Shown: positions 31,092 through 39,668, counted from the stretch's first letter. The stretch is DNA of 44,985 bases from Bacteroidales bacterium (GCA_016285145.1 JAEEQE010000024.1:1-44985); one strand, 5' to 3'. Translations and numbers: made by a program. The notes: generated by a model from the sequence alone, not told the origin.

Positions 31092-31148
31092 GCTGCCACG
31101 CCGGCAATTCAACGTTCAGTTGTCGCGAGGCAGCGGGTGGAACGTCCA

Positions 31149-31550
31149 TTACGCGCACACCGGTTCCGGACAGAGTCTGGCACAATGGTCGATGATAGCA
31201 TTGGCATACTCGAACCCGACATCGCAAGTCTTTTTCCCTTTTGTACCATCATAGCCCATAGAGAGGTGCATGATATCATATCCGTTATTCATGAACTGCA
31301 ACAGTTTGCGGTCTCGTTTTGAGGCAGCCTCTTTGTATTTCTCGATTGACGGTCGGCCCTTACCCTTGCGCACATGCAACACTGCGTCAAGAGCAAGCAG
31401 ACATCCTTTCCATAGTGTGTCGCCAGCCATCTTAATGTACTTGCTGTCCATATAGGACTGCGTTTCGGGATCATACTGCGCTTTCTTGATGACCTCCTCC
31501 GCATTGGCCACATATCTGCGGGCCTCTTTAATAGGATCGTCTTTTTCCAT
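31149..31550 (-). CDS. DUF5618 family protein, tandem copy 2 (133 aa)
   Basis: Same length and layout as its neighbours; differs from copy 3 mostly in polar positions (for example DPETQSYMDSKYIKMAGDTLW against DPEMKSYTDSKYIKTAGNILW). KGKGRPSIEKYKEAA and GYDIMHLSMGYDG are conserved. All three copies end PEPVCA. The gene has its own -7 box (TACCTTTG, 31606-31613) and a leader of about 55 bases that is nearly the same as copy 1's. Function unknown, as for copy 1; the paralogues could act as homo- or hetero-oligomers. Confidence 0.78.
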   Translation of the reverse strand: MEKDDPIKEARRYVANAEEVIKKAQYDPETQSYMDSKYIKMAGDTLWKGCLLALDAVLHVRKGKGRPSIEKYKEAASKRDRKLLQFMNNGYDIMHLSMGYDGTKGKKTCDVGFEYANAIIDHCARLCPEPVCA

Positions 31551-31605
31551 AGGTTCTGTTTTTTATTATGGTTTGTTGTTTCTATTATAATCTCACGGGC
31601 AAGAA

Positions 31606-31613
31606 CAAAGGTA
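31606..31613 (-). promoter_or_regulatory. -7 box TACCTTTG (DUF5618 copy 2)
   Basis: Minus-strand TACCTTTG about 56 bases upstream of the ATG at 31550. Confidence 0.6.
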
Positions 31614-31626
31614 CCGCCACGCTCCT

Positions 31627-31664
31627 TCACTAATCACTATTCACTGACTACTATTCACTAATCA
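31627..31664. repeat. degenerate short tandem repeat (TCACTAAT/TCACTGAC)
   Basis: Successive TCACTAATCAC, TATTCACTGAC, TACTATTCACTAATC units between DUF5618 copies 2 and 3. A similar CACTGACCACTGATC string is at 42236-42262. Low-complexity DNA with no coding sign. Confidence 0.7.
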
Positions 31665-31694
31665 GTTTTCGCAACGGCAGCGGGTGGAACGCCA

Positions 31695-32096
31695 TCACGC
31701 GCACACTGGTTCCGGGCAGAGCATGGCGCAGCGGTCGATGATAGCTTTGGCCCTTTCAAATCCGGCATCACAAACCTTCTTCTCCTTTGAACCGTCATAA
31801 CCCATGAACAAATGCATGGTGTCGTAACCAAGGTTCACAAAATGCAGCAACTTTCCGTCTCTTTTTTTTGCAGCCTCCTTGTACTTTTCAATGGAGGGAC
31901 GGCCTTTCCCATTGCGCACATGCAACACTGCGTCGAGTGCCACAAGACAACCACTCCACAGGATGTTGCCCGCCGTTTTGATGTATTTGCTATCGGTATA
32001 ACTTTTCATTTCGGGATCATACTGGGCCTTCTTAATGACCTCCTCCGCATTGGCCACATACCTGCGGGCCTCTTTAATAGGATCGTCAATCTCCAT
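31695..32096 (-). CDS. DUF5618 family protein, tandem copy 3 (133 aa)
   Basis: First copy in transcription order. MEIDDPIKEARRYVANAEEVIKKAQ is almost identical to copy 2, and VLHVRNGKGRPSIEKYKEAA and LGYDTMHLFMGYDGSKEKKVCDAGF are conserved. It has a full TATCTTTG box at 32141-32148, and upstream of the leader its DNA is unrelated to the others, so it may be the ancestral copy with its native promoter. The AT-rich stretch 32150-32340 upstream holds no gene. Function unknown. Confidence 0.78.
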   Translation of the reverse strand: MEIDDPIKEARRYVANAEEVIKKAQYDPEMKSYTDSKYIKTAGNILWSGCLVALDAVLHVRNGKGRPSIEKYKEAAKKRDGKLLHFVNLGYDTMHLFMGYDGSKEKKVCDAGFERAKAIIDRCAMLCPEPVCA

Positions 32097-32140
32097 AGGT
32101 TCTGTTTTTTTATGATGGTTTGTTGTTTCTATTCCGCCCG

Positions 32141-32148
32141 CAAAGATA
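32141..32148 (-). promoter_or_regulatory. -7 box TATCTTTG (DUF5618 copy 3)
   Basis: Minus-strand TATCTTTG 45 bases before the ATG at 32096. Confidence 0.65.
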
Positions 32149-32341
32149 AAACATAAAAATTACTTCACCAATAGCGAATAAAAATTTTTCAATACTGATA
32201 ATAAATAAGTTACAAAATGCAGATTTAAAATTAAGAATCAATTGTTAATTTTGAATTTTTATTTCGCAAAAAAAACAACTGCATATCAGAAAAATACTAC
32301 ATTTCCCCCTGCAACTCCAAGATACAGCTCACCACTTTAGC

Positions 32342-32891
32342 TTATCCCTCTTTCTCCCGATGGACGGTGTGGCGGAATTTGAGCATGGCCAAGTTCAACT
32401 CAAGCGTGGTGTCGCTGCTCTGCTTCGGCAGCACGTCCGACATCAGCTCCTCCACCAGTTGGCCACTGCGGTGAAGCAGTTTCTTCTGCGCGTCCTTATT
32501 GTCTTGTTGCTGGGGAATTTCCACCATCACCCGCGACAGTTCCTTCAGTTTGGCGTAGGCCTCCACAATGGCGATGGTAGTCTGCACCGCCCGCGGACTC
32601 TTCAAAATGGTCGCTAACATGTAAAGCCCTTTTTCGGTAAAAGCTTTGGGAAGTTGTGGCGAAAAACGTAGTTTCTGGAGGTGGTCAAAAATTTTGACCA
32701 CCTCGGTCTTTTCTTGATTTTCAAGCTGAAAAACATATCCCACAGGAAATTTTTCCGGATTATTCCTTACAGCCTGGTTTATCTCTTTGGTTTCCACGCC
32801 GTACAGTTCGGCCACATCACAATCCAGGATGACCTGCTGATTGCGCAGAGTGATGATTTTTTCGAAGATTCCACCGCAAAACGCGTATCAT
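32342..32891 (-). pseudogene. ORF6N-domain protein, frameshifted near its start
   Basis: An ORF6N DNA-binding-type domain: the intact part reads VAELYGVETKEINQAVRNNPEKFPVGYVFQL, KAFTEKGLYMLATILKSPRAV and a C-terminal helical part ending LELNLAMLKFRHTVHREKEG, as in Bacteroidota ORF6N proteins. Translation of the upstream bases in the same frame gives IITLRNQQVILDCDV, the true domain start, but there is no ATG and a TGA follows upstream. An ATG at 32889-32891 is in another frame, and the two could be joined by a one-base shift in the A6 run at about 32857-32862. From GTG 32815 a 157-residue protein is still possible. These proteins usually occur in phage-like or mobile regions. Confidence 0.7.
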
Positions 32892-32897
32892 CCAGCT

Positions 32898-32908
32898 CCC
32901 CCCCCCCC
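32898..32908. repeat. homopolymer C11 tract
   Basis: Eleven C (G11 on the minus strand) exactly between the stop codon of the T9SS fragment (TAG, 32908-32910) and the beginning of the ORF6N remnant. Such tracts are prone to slippage; they also attract sequencing errors. Confidence 0.9.
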
Positions 32909-33385
32909 TACCGCTTCACCACCCGCCGGCAAACCACTGCGTCCGCAACGTGTATGCGCACGAGATACACACCGGAGGGTAGTCCGCGCATGGAAACGCT
33001 GTTCTGCCCTTCGTTGGAAAGCAATACCCGACCTGTCAGGTCGAGGACCTCCAACTTGGCAACCGCATCGGAGATCACATATACCATGTCCGTGGTGGGG
33101 TTCGGGTAAAGGCTCACATTCTTGGTTGTATGCTCTGCAACGGAAACGCTCGCCGCAAAGGTGGCCACATACACGGCGTCATCCTCCACCAGGACAAATC
33201 GCGTGCTGCTGCTGTCGTGATCGTTCCAACAGACGAAATGGTACCCCTCGTTGGGCTGTGCCTGCAACTGCGCGTACGAACCGTATGAATACATGCCGCC
33301 ACCAATGACCGTTCCCATGTTGTTGTCGGTGGAAAGGGCTATGATTTCGTAAGTTAATGACTCAAACAAAGCCACGAAATTGGCG
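32908..33385 (-). pseudogene. C-terminal fragment of a T9SS surface protein
   Basis: Contains the end of one and a full copy of a bacterial-surface repeat (FVALFE, then TYEIIALSTDNNMGTVIGGGMY, PNEGYHFVCWNDHDSSSTRF ... YVATF), followed by a type A sorting domain (NVSLYPNPTTDMVYVISDA, LEVLDLTGRVLLSNEG, LPSGVYLVRIHVADAVVCRRVVKR). The repeats normally occur many times in proteins over 500 residues, so the N-terminal part, with its signal peptide, is missing. The ORF continues to 33459, but residues beyond about 33385 are antisense to an ORF6N-type remnant and are not real. Probably not exported. Confidence 0.75.
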
Positions 33386-33838
33386 TTCAGCCAACGATTT
33401 GAAAGACTGGAGCAGCGTGTCAGTAAAACTGAAGAACAAATAGAACTCTTCGTACGCACGGCCCTGCCACCGGTGGAGGGAGTGTTCTACGAAGGCCAGA
33501 TTTTTTATCAACTTTCTTTTTCAGGCAAAAAAAGAAAGTTGCAAAGAAAAGTTGCCTTCGCCGCTACACAAGTGGATTGCTAAAAAACGGGCAACTGAAG
33601 GCTAAACACTGAAACTCGCTTGCTATCGCAAGCTCAAACAGTCCGTGTTCTTAACGCCTCCACTCACCTCGTTTTTTAACGCAATCCACTTGCAAATGCG
33701 GCATTTTGTATTATTATATGATTATCGTTTCTGATCATCGACGACACCGTGTATCACCTCGGGGCCTCACTGAAGGATTTGGGCAAGCGGCTGTTCGCGT
33801 TCTCGAAGCTGGAACTGCCGGCGGAGAAAATACTGTGA
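33380..33838 (+). pseudogene. remnants of a second ORF6N/RhuM-type protein, interrupted
   Basis: Two collinear pieces of one family. Piece one (33380-33512): AFSQRFERLEQRVSKTEEQIEL, a coiled coil, then LPPVEGVFYEGQIF. Piece two (33726-33838): RF, a frameshift, then IIDDTVYHLGASLKDLGKRLF and AFSKLELPAEKIL with a stop. In intact relatives these are joined by about 80 residues (DAYTFVSDLIRSAK ...), which are missing here; instead about 200 bases of unrelated palindromic DNA lie between. The N-terminal ORF6N part is also lost, replaced by the T9SS fragment on the other strand. Clearly broken. Confidence 0.7.
33513..33718. mobile_element. palindromic MITE-like insertion
   Basis: About 200 bases inside the ORF6N-type remnant. 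CAAGTGGATTGC-TAAAAAACG (33569-33590) is repeated inverted as CGTTTTTTAACGCAATCCACTTG (33671-33693). Between them lies CTCGCTTGC-TATC-GCAAGCTC, a shorter hairpin. On the left an extra AACTTTCTTTTT/AAAAAGAAAGTT stem lies at 33510-33542. No ORF, no transposase. It resembles a dispersed non-autonomous element. Confidence 0.6.
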
Positions 33839-33910
33839 TGACCGTCTGAGCCCGCCTTCCGTAGGGTCACGCCTTGGGACGAATAACGGCGTAAAGACCT
33901 GAAATGATTT

Positions 33911-34843
33911 TCACTCCAGCTTCCAGTCAGCTAATTTCATGTCGTCGTCTTCCAGGATGGCCAGGTAGTTCAAGTATCGGGTCTCCGCTATGAGCCCCTG
34001 TTCCACCGCCTTCATCACCGCGCAGTCGGGCTCGTGCACGTGCGTGCAGTCGTCAAAGCGGCACTGGTTGTTGTAGGCGCGTATTTCGGGGAAATAATCC
34101 CGGATCTCTTCCTTGGAATATTGGATAAGGCCAAATTCCTTGATACCGGGCGTGTCCATCATGTAGCCGCCGGCCACAGGAAACATCTCGGCGAAGGTGG
34201 TCGTGTGCTTGCCCTTCTGGTGCTGACGCGAGATTTCGCCCACGCGGATGTCGAGCGACGGGTCTATCTGCCGGATCAGCGCGCTCTTGCCCGTGCCGGA
34301 GTGGCCGCTGAACAGCGACACCTTGTCCGCCATCATGTTACGCAGTTGCGCCACGCCTTCGCCCGTGACGGCAGAGGTGCGCAAGGTTCCGTAACCGATG
34401 CTACCATACATTAAAGTGAGGTCCTCCACCACAGCCAATTCCTCCGGCGTATATAAATCCATCTTGTTGAAAACCAGGCAGACAGGAATACGAAACCCTT
34501 CTGCGGCCACCAAAAAGCGGTCGATGAAACCCAGCGAGGTGCGGGGTTGTTTCAAGGTCACCAACAGAAACGCCTGGTCGATGTTGGCAGCGATGATATG
34601 GCTGATTTTGGAGAGATTGGTGGACTTCCGTTCGATGTAATTCTTACGTGGTGAGATGGTCAAAATGGTACCCGTGCCGTCGGGTTCCATCTCAAAACAG
34701 ACATGGTCGCCGACCACCACTGGGTTGGTGCTCTTGATGCCGTGAATGCGAAATTGGCCTCGCAGACGGCATTCCACTATCCGGCCGTCGTCCACGCGGA
34801 CATTGTACCAACTTCCCGTTGATTTCACTACAATGCCGTCCAT
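33911..34843 (-). CDS. rsgA: ribosome small-subunit biogenesis GTPase RsgA (310 aa)
   Basis: Circularly permuted GTPase that helps 30S subunit maturation. N-terminal OB domain (IVVKSTGSWYNVRVDDGRIVECRLRGQFR), then the permuted G motifs: G4 NKMDLY (about residue 125), G1 GHSGTGKSALI (about 180-190), G3 DTPGIKEFGL. The C-terminal zinc module has CRFDDCTHVHEPDCAV (Cys-Cys-His-Cys ligands, about 257-272). All expected parts are present at normal length. It is the last gene of the hpt-adk-dxr-rsgA operon, starting 3 bases after dxr. Confidence 0.96.
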   Translation of the reverse strand: MDGIVVKSTGSWYNVRVDDGRIVECRLRGQFRIHGIKSTNPVVVGDHVCFEMEPDGTGTILTISPRKNYIERKSTNLSKISHIIAANIDQAFLLVTLKQPRTSLGFIDRFLVAAEGFRIPVCLVFNKMDLYTPEELAVVEDLTLMYGSIGYGTLRTSAVTGEGVAQLRNMMADKVSLFSGHSGTGKSALIRQIDPSLDIRVGEISRQHQKGKHTTTFAEMFPVAGGYMMDTPGIKEFGLIQYSKEEIRDYFPEIRAYNNQCRFDDCTHVHEPDCAVMKAVEQGLIAETRYLNYLAILEDDDMKLADWKLE

Positions 34844-34846
34844 TGC

Positions 34847-36013
34847 TTACATATTTTCAGTTAAAAGCCGCTGGCGGGTCTCGCGGTCAATGGCCAAGTA
34901 TTCGTCCACGGATGCCGGCGTGGTGTGCTCGGCACGTTCCATGGCACCTGCAATCACCTTCGGGATGTCGGTGAAGCCGATCTTCTTCTGCAGGAACCAT
35001 TGCACGGCCACCTCGTTGGCGGCATTCATGACGCAAGGCATACAGCCGCCCTCGCGGGAAGCCTGGTACGCGATGCTAAGACAAGGGAACGCCTCCAGGT
35101 CCGGCTTCTCAAACGTGAGCTGCGGGTAGTTGGCAAAATCCAACCGCGGGAACCGGTTCTCCAAGCGCAACGGGAACGTGAGGGCGTATTGGATGGGCAG
35201 CTTCATGTCGGGCAGGCCCAATTGTGCCTTGATGGAGCCGTCGCGGAACTGCACCAGCGAGTGCACCACCGACTGCGGATGCACCACCACCTCGATGTTG
35301 TCCAACGGCACGTTGAACAGCCATTTGGCTTCAATCACCTCCAAGCCTTTGTTCATCAGGGAGGCGCTGTCGATGGTGATTTTCGGGCCCATGCTCCAGT
35401 TGGGATGTTTCAGGGCCTGTTCAGGTGTGACATTCTGCAGGGCCTCACGGCTCCAACCACGGAACGGGCCTCCGGAGGCGGTGATGATCAGCTTTTCGAC
35501 GGGATTGTAATGTTCGCCGACCAGCGATTGGAAGATGGCGGAATGTTCCGAGTCCACGGGCAGGATGCCGATGTTTTGTTCGGCAGCCCGTCGGGTCATC
35601 AGCTCCCCGGCCACCACAAGGGTTTCTTTGTTGGCCAGCGCGACCTGTTTCCCATTGTCGATGGCGTGGTATATCGGGCGCAGACCCGCCACGCCCACGA
35701 TGCAGGAGAGCACCATGTCCACGCACTCCATCGCACACACGTCGCACAACGACTGCTCGCCACAGAAAACCTTGATGTCCTCGTCAGCCAATGCTTCTTT
35801 GACAATCTTGTAGGCGGCTTCCTGCACCACCACCACGATGTTGGGCTGGTAAGTTCTCGCCTGCTGTATCAGCAGGTCGGCGCTGGAATGGGCGGCAATC
35901 ACCTCCAATTGCAGACAGTCAGGGTGCTGCGCAATCACCTCCAACGACTGCACACCCATTGAACCGGTGGAGCCGAGGAGGGCTATCCGGCGTTTGTTGG
36001 CGGACGGGTTCAT
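34847..36013 (-). CDS. dxr: 1-deoxy-D-xylulose 5-phosphate reductoisomerase (388 aa)
   Basis: Second step of the MEP isoprenoid pathway: converts DXP with NADPH to MEP in the cytoplasm. NADPH-binding RRIALLGSTGSMGVQSLEVI at residues 8-27; ANKETLVVAG; metal-binding VDSEHSAIFQ; substrate loop SGGPFRGWSR; and PNWSMGPKITIDSASLMNKGLEVIEAKWLF with the active-site Met/Glu and hinge. The end (VMNAANEVAVQWFL ... DEYLAIDRETRQRLL) is the C-terminal helical domain. Complete at family length. Two bases separate it from adk upstream, so it is co-transcribed. Confidence 0.97.
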   Translation of the reverse strand: MNPSANKRRIALLGSTGSMGVQSLEVIAQHPDCLQLEVIAAHSSADLLIQQARTYQPNIVVVVQEAAYKIVKEALADEDIKVFCGEQSLCDVCAMECVDMVLSCIVGVAGLRPIYHAIDNGKQVALANKETLVVAGELMTRRAAEQNIGILPVDSEHSAIFQSLVGEHYNPVEKLIITASGGPFRGWSREALQNVTPEQALKHPNWSMGPKITIDSASLMNKGLEVIEAKWLFNVPLDNIEVVVHPQSVVHSLVQFRDGSIKAQLGLPDMKLPIQYALTFPLRLENRFPRLDFANYPQLTFEKPDLEAFPCLSIAYQASREGGCMPCVMNAANEVAVQWFLQKKIGFTDIPKVIAGAMERAEHTTPASVDEYLAIDRETRQRLLTENM

Positions 36014-36014
36014 A

Positions 36015-36584
36015 TTAGCGGTTTTCTATCGTCGTGCAAATATCGGCAAATACATGCTCAATATCCTGCATGCCATTAAGTTGGATCAGCTTGCCTTGGT
36101 TTTTATAATAATCCACTAACGGCATGGTCTGCTCGAAGAAATTGGCCACGCGGGATTTGACGGTCTCCGGTGTGTCGTCGGCGCGGTTTTCAAGCTGAGC
36201 GCGTTTGAGGATGCGTTTTTCCACTTCTTCCATCTCCACATAGAGATAAAGCACCATGTCGATGTTCAGATTCGGGAAGAGGGATTTGTCGTCCAGCATT
36301 TCGGCCTGTTTGATGGTGCGGGGCACACCGTCGAAGATGAAACCCTTGCTGTCGGCGTGCTTCTGGATATGGTTGTTGAGCATACCGAGGGTGATGTCGT
36401 CCGGACAGAGGTCGCCACGGTTGATGATTTCCTGGGCCTTGAGGCCGAGGGGGGTCTTGTGGGAGATCTCATAACGGAAGAGGTCGCCGGTGGATACATG
36501 GTCGAAGCCGAACTTCTCGGCAATTAACTTAGCCTGTGTGCCTTTGCCGCTGCCGGGGGCACCGAATAATACGATATTGGTCAT
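36015..36584 (-). CDS. adk: adenylate kinase (189 aa)
   Basis: Converts ATP + AMP to 2 ADP. P-loop GAPGSGKGTQAKLI (residues 8-21), AMP-binding STGDLFRYEISHKTPLG (about 36-52), DGVPRTIKQAEML with the DG.PR motif (about 84-96), and a short-form lid (RILKRAQLENRADDTPETVKSRV). The 189-residue length is that of short-lid adenylate kinases, which lack the zinc lid. Position between hpt and dxr is an operon with small gaps. Confidence 0.97.
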   Translation of the reverse strand: MTNIVLFGAPGSGKGTQAKLIAEKFGFDHVSTGDLFRYEISHKTPLGLKAQEIINRGDLCPDDITLGMLNNHIQKHADSKGFIFDGVPRTIKQAEMLDDKSLFPNLNIDMVLYLYVEMEEVEKRILKRAQLENRADDTPETVKSRVANFFEQTMPLVDYYKNQGKLIQLNGMQDIEHVFADICTTIENR

Positions 36585-36618
36585 TTTTTATAGTGTTAAT
36601 AATTAATAATCTGAAAAA

Positions 36619-37164
36619 TCAAATGCTGGTGTCCAACTGGTAAATGTCCGGCAGGTTGCGTCCGTAGCCGTCGTAGTCCAGCCCCCGCCCTACCACGAAC
36701 TTGTCAGGAATGGCGAATCCCACATAATGGATGGGCAAATCGGATTTGTAGGCATCCGGCTTGTAGGTCATGGTGGCGATGCGCAGGTCCTTGAGGCCGG
36801 AATCCTTCAGCATCTCCGTGATATGCCCGTACGTGCGTCCCGTGTCGATGATGTCCTCCAGCACAAGCACACGCTTGCCGCGCAGGTCCTCGTTCAGCCC
36901 GATAAGGCTTTTCACATTATTGGTGGACTGGGTGCCGCTGTAGGATGAGAGTTTCACACATGTGATCTTGCAACGGATGGTCAGTTTTTTTAGCAGATCC
37001 ACGGCAAAGACGATGGCTCCGTTCAGGGTGACCAACAGGATGGGATCATCGTCGCGGTAGTCGTTATTTATCTGGTCTGCCAGTCGTTCAATGGCCGCAT
37101 CCACCTCCTCGGAGGGGATGAATTTGACAAAGGTCTTGTCGAGCAGGGTTACACGTTCGCACAT
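36619..37164 (-). CDS. hpt: hypoxanthine phosphoribosyltransferase (181 aa)
   Basis: Purine salvage: hypoxanthine or guanine + PRPP to IMP or GMP. PRPP-binding motif VLVLEDIIDTGRTYG at about residues 98-112; flexible loop KLSSYSGTQSTNN; pyrophosphate-binding LVTLNGAIVFAVDLLKKL near 44-61; C-terminal FVVGRGLDYDGYGRNLPDIYQL that closes the purine site. The ATG at 37164 is the first of the operon; a TATCTTTG box stands 30 bases upstream (37194-37201). A smaller start (MCER only) fits the family length. Confidence 0.95.
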   Translation of the reverse strand: MCERVTLLDKTFVKFIPSEEVDAAIERLADQINNDYRDDDPILLVTLNGAIVFAVDLLKKLTIRCKITCVKLSSYSGTQSTNNVKSLIGLNEDLRGKRVLVLEDIIDTGRTYGHITEMLKDSGLKDLRIATMTYKPDAYKSDLPIHYVGFAIPDKFVVGRGLDYDGYGRNLPDIYQLDTSI

Positions 37165-37193
37165 AATCAGTAGGGAATTGCATATAACGGCGG

Positions 37194-37201
37194 CAAAGAT
37201 A
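37194..37201 (-). promoter_or_regulatory. -7 box TATCTTTG of the hpt-adk-dxr-rsgA operon
   Basis: Minus-strand TATCTTTG 30 bases before the hpt ATG. Confidence 0.7.
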
Positions 37202-37267
37202 GTAAAAAAAAGCAGATTTAATGTTAGAAAATATGAGTCTGTTTTTGGAATTTATCGTTAATAATAG

Positions 37268-37275
37268 TACATTTG
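37268..37275 (+). promoter_or_regulatory. -7 box TACATTTG of panB
   Basis: TACATTTG 20 bases before the panB ATG at 37295. Confidence 0.75.
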
Positions 37276-37294
37276 CAACCCAAATTCTACGACT

Positions 37295-38116
37295 ATGTCA
37301 CAGTATCTATCCGGTAACGTCAACAAGGTTACTACCAATACATTACAGCGTATGCGCAACGAAGGCGAGCGCATTGCGATGCTGACCGCCTACGACTATT
37401 CCATCGCCACCCTGTTAGATATGGCGAAAATCGATGTCGTGTTAGTGGGCGATTCCGCCGCCAATGTGATGGCCGGCTACAAGACCACCTTGCCCATCAC
37501 CCTTGACGAGATGATCTATCACGCCTCCTCCGTGGTCCGTGCCGTGAAGCACGCCCTGGTGGTTGTGGACATGCCATTCGGCACCTATCAGGGCAACTCG
37601 AAGATGGCGCTCAGCTCCGCCATCCGCATCATGAAGGAGTCTGGAGCGGATGCCATCAAGTTAGAGGGCGGTGCCGAAGTGGTGGAATCCATCGACCGCA
37701 TCCTCAGTGCCGGCATTCCCGTGATGGGGCACCTCGGCCTCACGCCGCAGTCCATCAACAAGTTCGGCACGTATGCGGTAAGGGCCACCACGGAAGACGA
37801 GGCCACTGCCCTGTACGAAAACGCCAAGTTGCTGGAACAACACGGCTGCTTCGCCCTTGTGTTGGAGAAGATTCCCGCCACTCTGGCGCAGAAGGTCACC
37901 GAAGCGCTCACCATCCCCACCATCGGTATCGGGGCCGGCGGAGCCACCAGCGGCCAAGTGCTCGTGTTCCACGACATGATGGGCATCACCCAGCAGTTCA
38001 CGCCCCGCTTCCTGCGGCGATACCTCAATCTCAGCGAGGAAATCGTGGGAGCCATCGAACATTATATTCAAGATGTGAAAGAACAAAACTTCCCCAATGC
38101 TTCCGAACAGTACTGA
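37295..38116 (+). CDS. panB: 3-methyl-2-oxobutanoate hydroxymethyltransferase (273 aa)
   Basis: First step of pantothenate (CoA) synthesis: adds hydroxymethyl from methylene-THF to 2-oxoisovalerate. [48 protein letters not shown] is the family opening, with metal ligands Asp in VGDSA and Glu in KLEGGAE (about residue 125); [59 protein letters not shown] complete the barrel. Normal length. Its last 20 bases overlap the start of the pseudouridine synthase gene. Confidence 0.97.
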   Translation: MSQYLSGNVNKVTTNTLQRMRNEGERIAMLTAYDYSIATLLDMAKIDVVLVGDSAANVMAGYKTTLPITLDEMIYHASSVVRAVKHALVVVDMPFGTYQGNSKMALSSAIRIMKESGADAIKLEGGAEVVESIDRILSAGIPVMGHLGLTPQSINKFGTYAVRATTEDEATALYENAKLLEQHGCFALVLEKIPATLAQKVTEALTIPTIGIGAGGATSGQVLVFHDMMGITQQFTPRFLRRYLNLSEEIVGAIEHYIQDVKEQNFPNASEQY

Positions 38117-38804
38117 TCCGTCTGCCCTACTCCACGACCGTATCCTCTACGAGGACAACCATCTGCTGATTCTCAACAAGATGGCTGGGGAGATTGTGCA
38201 GGGCGACCAGACCGGCGACAAGCCATTGTTGGAGACCGCCCGCGACTATATTCGTGTCGTCGGCAACAAACCCGGCAACGTGTTCTGCGGTTTGGTCCAT
38301 CGTCTGGACAGGCCCGTCAGCGGCGCAGTCATCTTCGCCAAGACCTCCAAATGTCTCACGCGCATGAACGAACTCATCCGGCAGCGCAACATCGAGAAAC
38401 AGTACTGGGCCATTGTGGAAGGCCGTACGCCGGCGCAGTCCGATCATCTGATACATTATTTATATAGAAACAGTGAGAACAACCGAAGCTATGTGTCGGA
38501 AACAGAGAAAAAGGACTGGCAGCGTGCCGAGTTGACGTACAAGTTGTTGGCCGCCTCCGAACGCTACAGCCTTGTGGAGGTGACGCTGCTCACCGGACGA
38601 CACCATCAAATACGCGCCCAGCTTTCCGCCATCGGCTGTCCCATCAAGGGGGATTTGAAATACGGGGCTCGACGTTCCAATGAGGACGGTTCCATCTCGC
38701 TGCATGCCCGCCGCATCGCGTTCGAACATCCCGTGGCGCACGTGCCTGTGGATGTGCTGGCGGAACCATTCAACCCGCTTTTCCGGAAGATTTTGAAAGG
38801 ATAG
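38097..38804 (+). CDS. RluA-family RNA pseudouridine synthase (235 aa)
   Basis: Isomerises uridine to pseudouridine in rRNA or tRNA. The catalytic motif [16 protein letters not shown] (about residues 67-82) contains the essential Asp; [28 protein letters not shown] and [27 protein letters not shown] are the standard later blocks. No N-terminal S4 RNA-binding domain, so it is nearer to YqcB/RluA-like short members than to RluD. The exact target is unknown. The start overlaps panB by 20 bases, suggesting translational coupling. Confidence 0.9.
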   Translation: MLPNSTDPSALLHDRILYEDNHLLILNKMAGEIVQGDQTGDKPLLETARDYIRVVGNKPGNVFCGLVHRLDRPVSGAVIFAKTSKCLTRMNELIRQRNIEKQYWAIVEGRTPAQSDHLIHYLYRNSENNRSYVSETEKKDWQRAELTYKLLAASERYSLVEVTLLTGRHHQIRAQLSAIGCPIKGDLKYGARRSNEDGSISLHARRIAFEHPVAHVPVDVLAEPFNPLFRKILKG

Positions 38805-38826
38805 CCGCTTGGGCCGGATTTTTTTG

Positions 38827-38834
38827 TAAATTTG
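38827..38834 (+). promoter_or_regulatory. -7 box TAAATTTG of the crotonase operon
   Basis: TAAATTTG 27 bases upstream of the ATG at 38861. Confidence 0.7.
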
Positions 38835-38860
38835 CAAACCCAAAAAGAAAATAATCGGAT

Positions 38861-39637
38861 ATGGAATACAACTATTTAAAAATCAAAAATGAAAATGCTA
38901 TTTGCACGCTGACCATCTCGGCACCCAAGTCGCTGAACGCACTCAATTCTACCATCCTGAAAGAGTTGGACGATTTCGTGTCCAACATCCCCGCTGACGT
39001 GCGGGTGCTCATCATCACCGGTGACGGGGAGAAGTCTTTCGTGGCAGGTGCCGACATCTCGGAGATGTGCAACCTGAACCGCGAAGAGGGATACACGTTC
39101 GGACACTTAGGTGCACTGGTCTTCCGCAAGATCGAGACGCTGCCCATTCCCGTCATTGCCGCTGTGAACGGTTTCGCCCTCGGCGGCGGCTGCGAGTTGG
39201 CCATGGCCTGCGACATCCGCATCGCCTCCAACAAGGCCAAATTCGGACAGCCGGAGGTGGGATTGGGCATCATACCCGGATTCTCCGGCACCTACCGTCT
39301 CGCCAAGCTGGTGGGCATGGGCTATGCCAAGGAGATGATTTATACCGGCAAGGCCATCCGCGCCGACGAAGCCCTGCGCATCGGACTGGTGAACGCCGTC
39401 TATGAGCCGGAGCAGTTGATGGCGGAAGCCGAAGCATTAGCCATCCGGATTATTGCCAACGCCCCCATCGCCGTGCGTATCGCCAAGGAAAGCATCGACG
39501 CCGAATACGACCTCGCTGCCGATGATGCCATCCTTTATGAGAACAACGCCTTCGGTCGCTGCTTTGAAACGCAGGACCAGAAAGAGGGCATGAATGCCTT
39601 TTTAAATAAGAGGAAACCGGAGTTTAAGAACAATTAA
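38861..39637 (+). CDS. enoyl-CoA hydratase (crotonase family, 258 aa)
   Basis: Adds water to crotonyl-CoA or other trans-2-enoyl-CoA to give 3-hydroxyacyl-CoA. Oxyanion-hole pair [11 protein letters not shown] (about residue 65) and [16 protein letters not shown] (about 104-119); both catalytic Glu are present (GGGCE and [20 protein letters not shown], about 135-153), so it should be a true hydratase. The next gene is 3-hydroxybutyryl-CoA dehydrogenase (31-base gap), so the two probably interconvert crotonyl-CoA and acetoacetyl-CoA. This fits butyrate- or 3-hydroxybutyrate-type fermentation, or the reverse direction. No acyl-CoA dehydrogenase is in the window. Confidence 0.93.
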   Translation: MEYNYLKIKNENAICTLTISAPKSLNALNSTILKELDDFVSNIPADVRVLIITGDGEKSFVAGADISEMCNLNREEGYTFGHLGALVFRKIETLPIPVIAAVNGFALGGGCELAMACDIRIASNKAKFGQPEVGLGIIPGFSGTYRLAKLVGMGYAKEMIYTGKAIRADEALRIGLVNAVYEPEQLMAEAEALAIRIIANAPIAVRIAKESIDAEYDLAADDAILYENNAFGRCFETQDQKEGMNAFLNKRKPEFKNN

Positions 39638-39668
39638 CAATTTTATAGTTACAATAAATTCTTTTATT

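Noticed and set aside
34925-35962. 345-codon plus-strand ORF
   Set aside because: Antisense to dxr, which has all family motifs.
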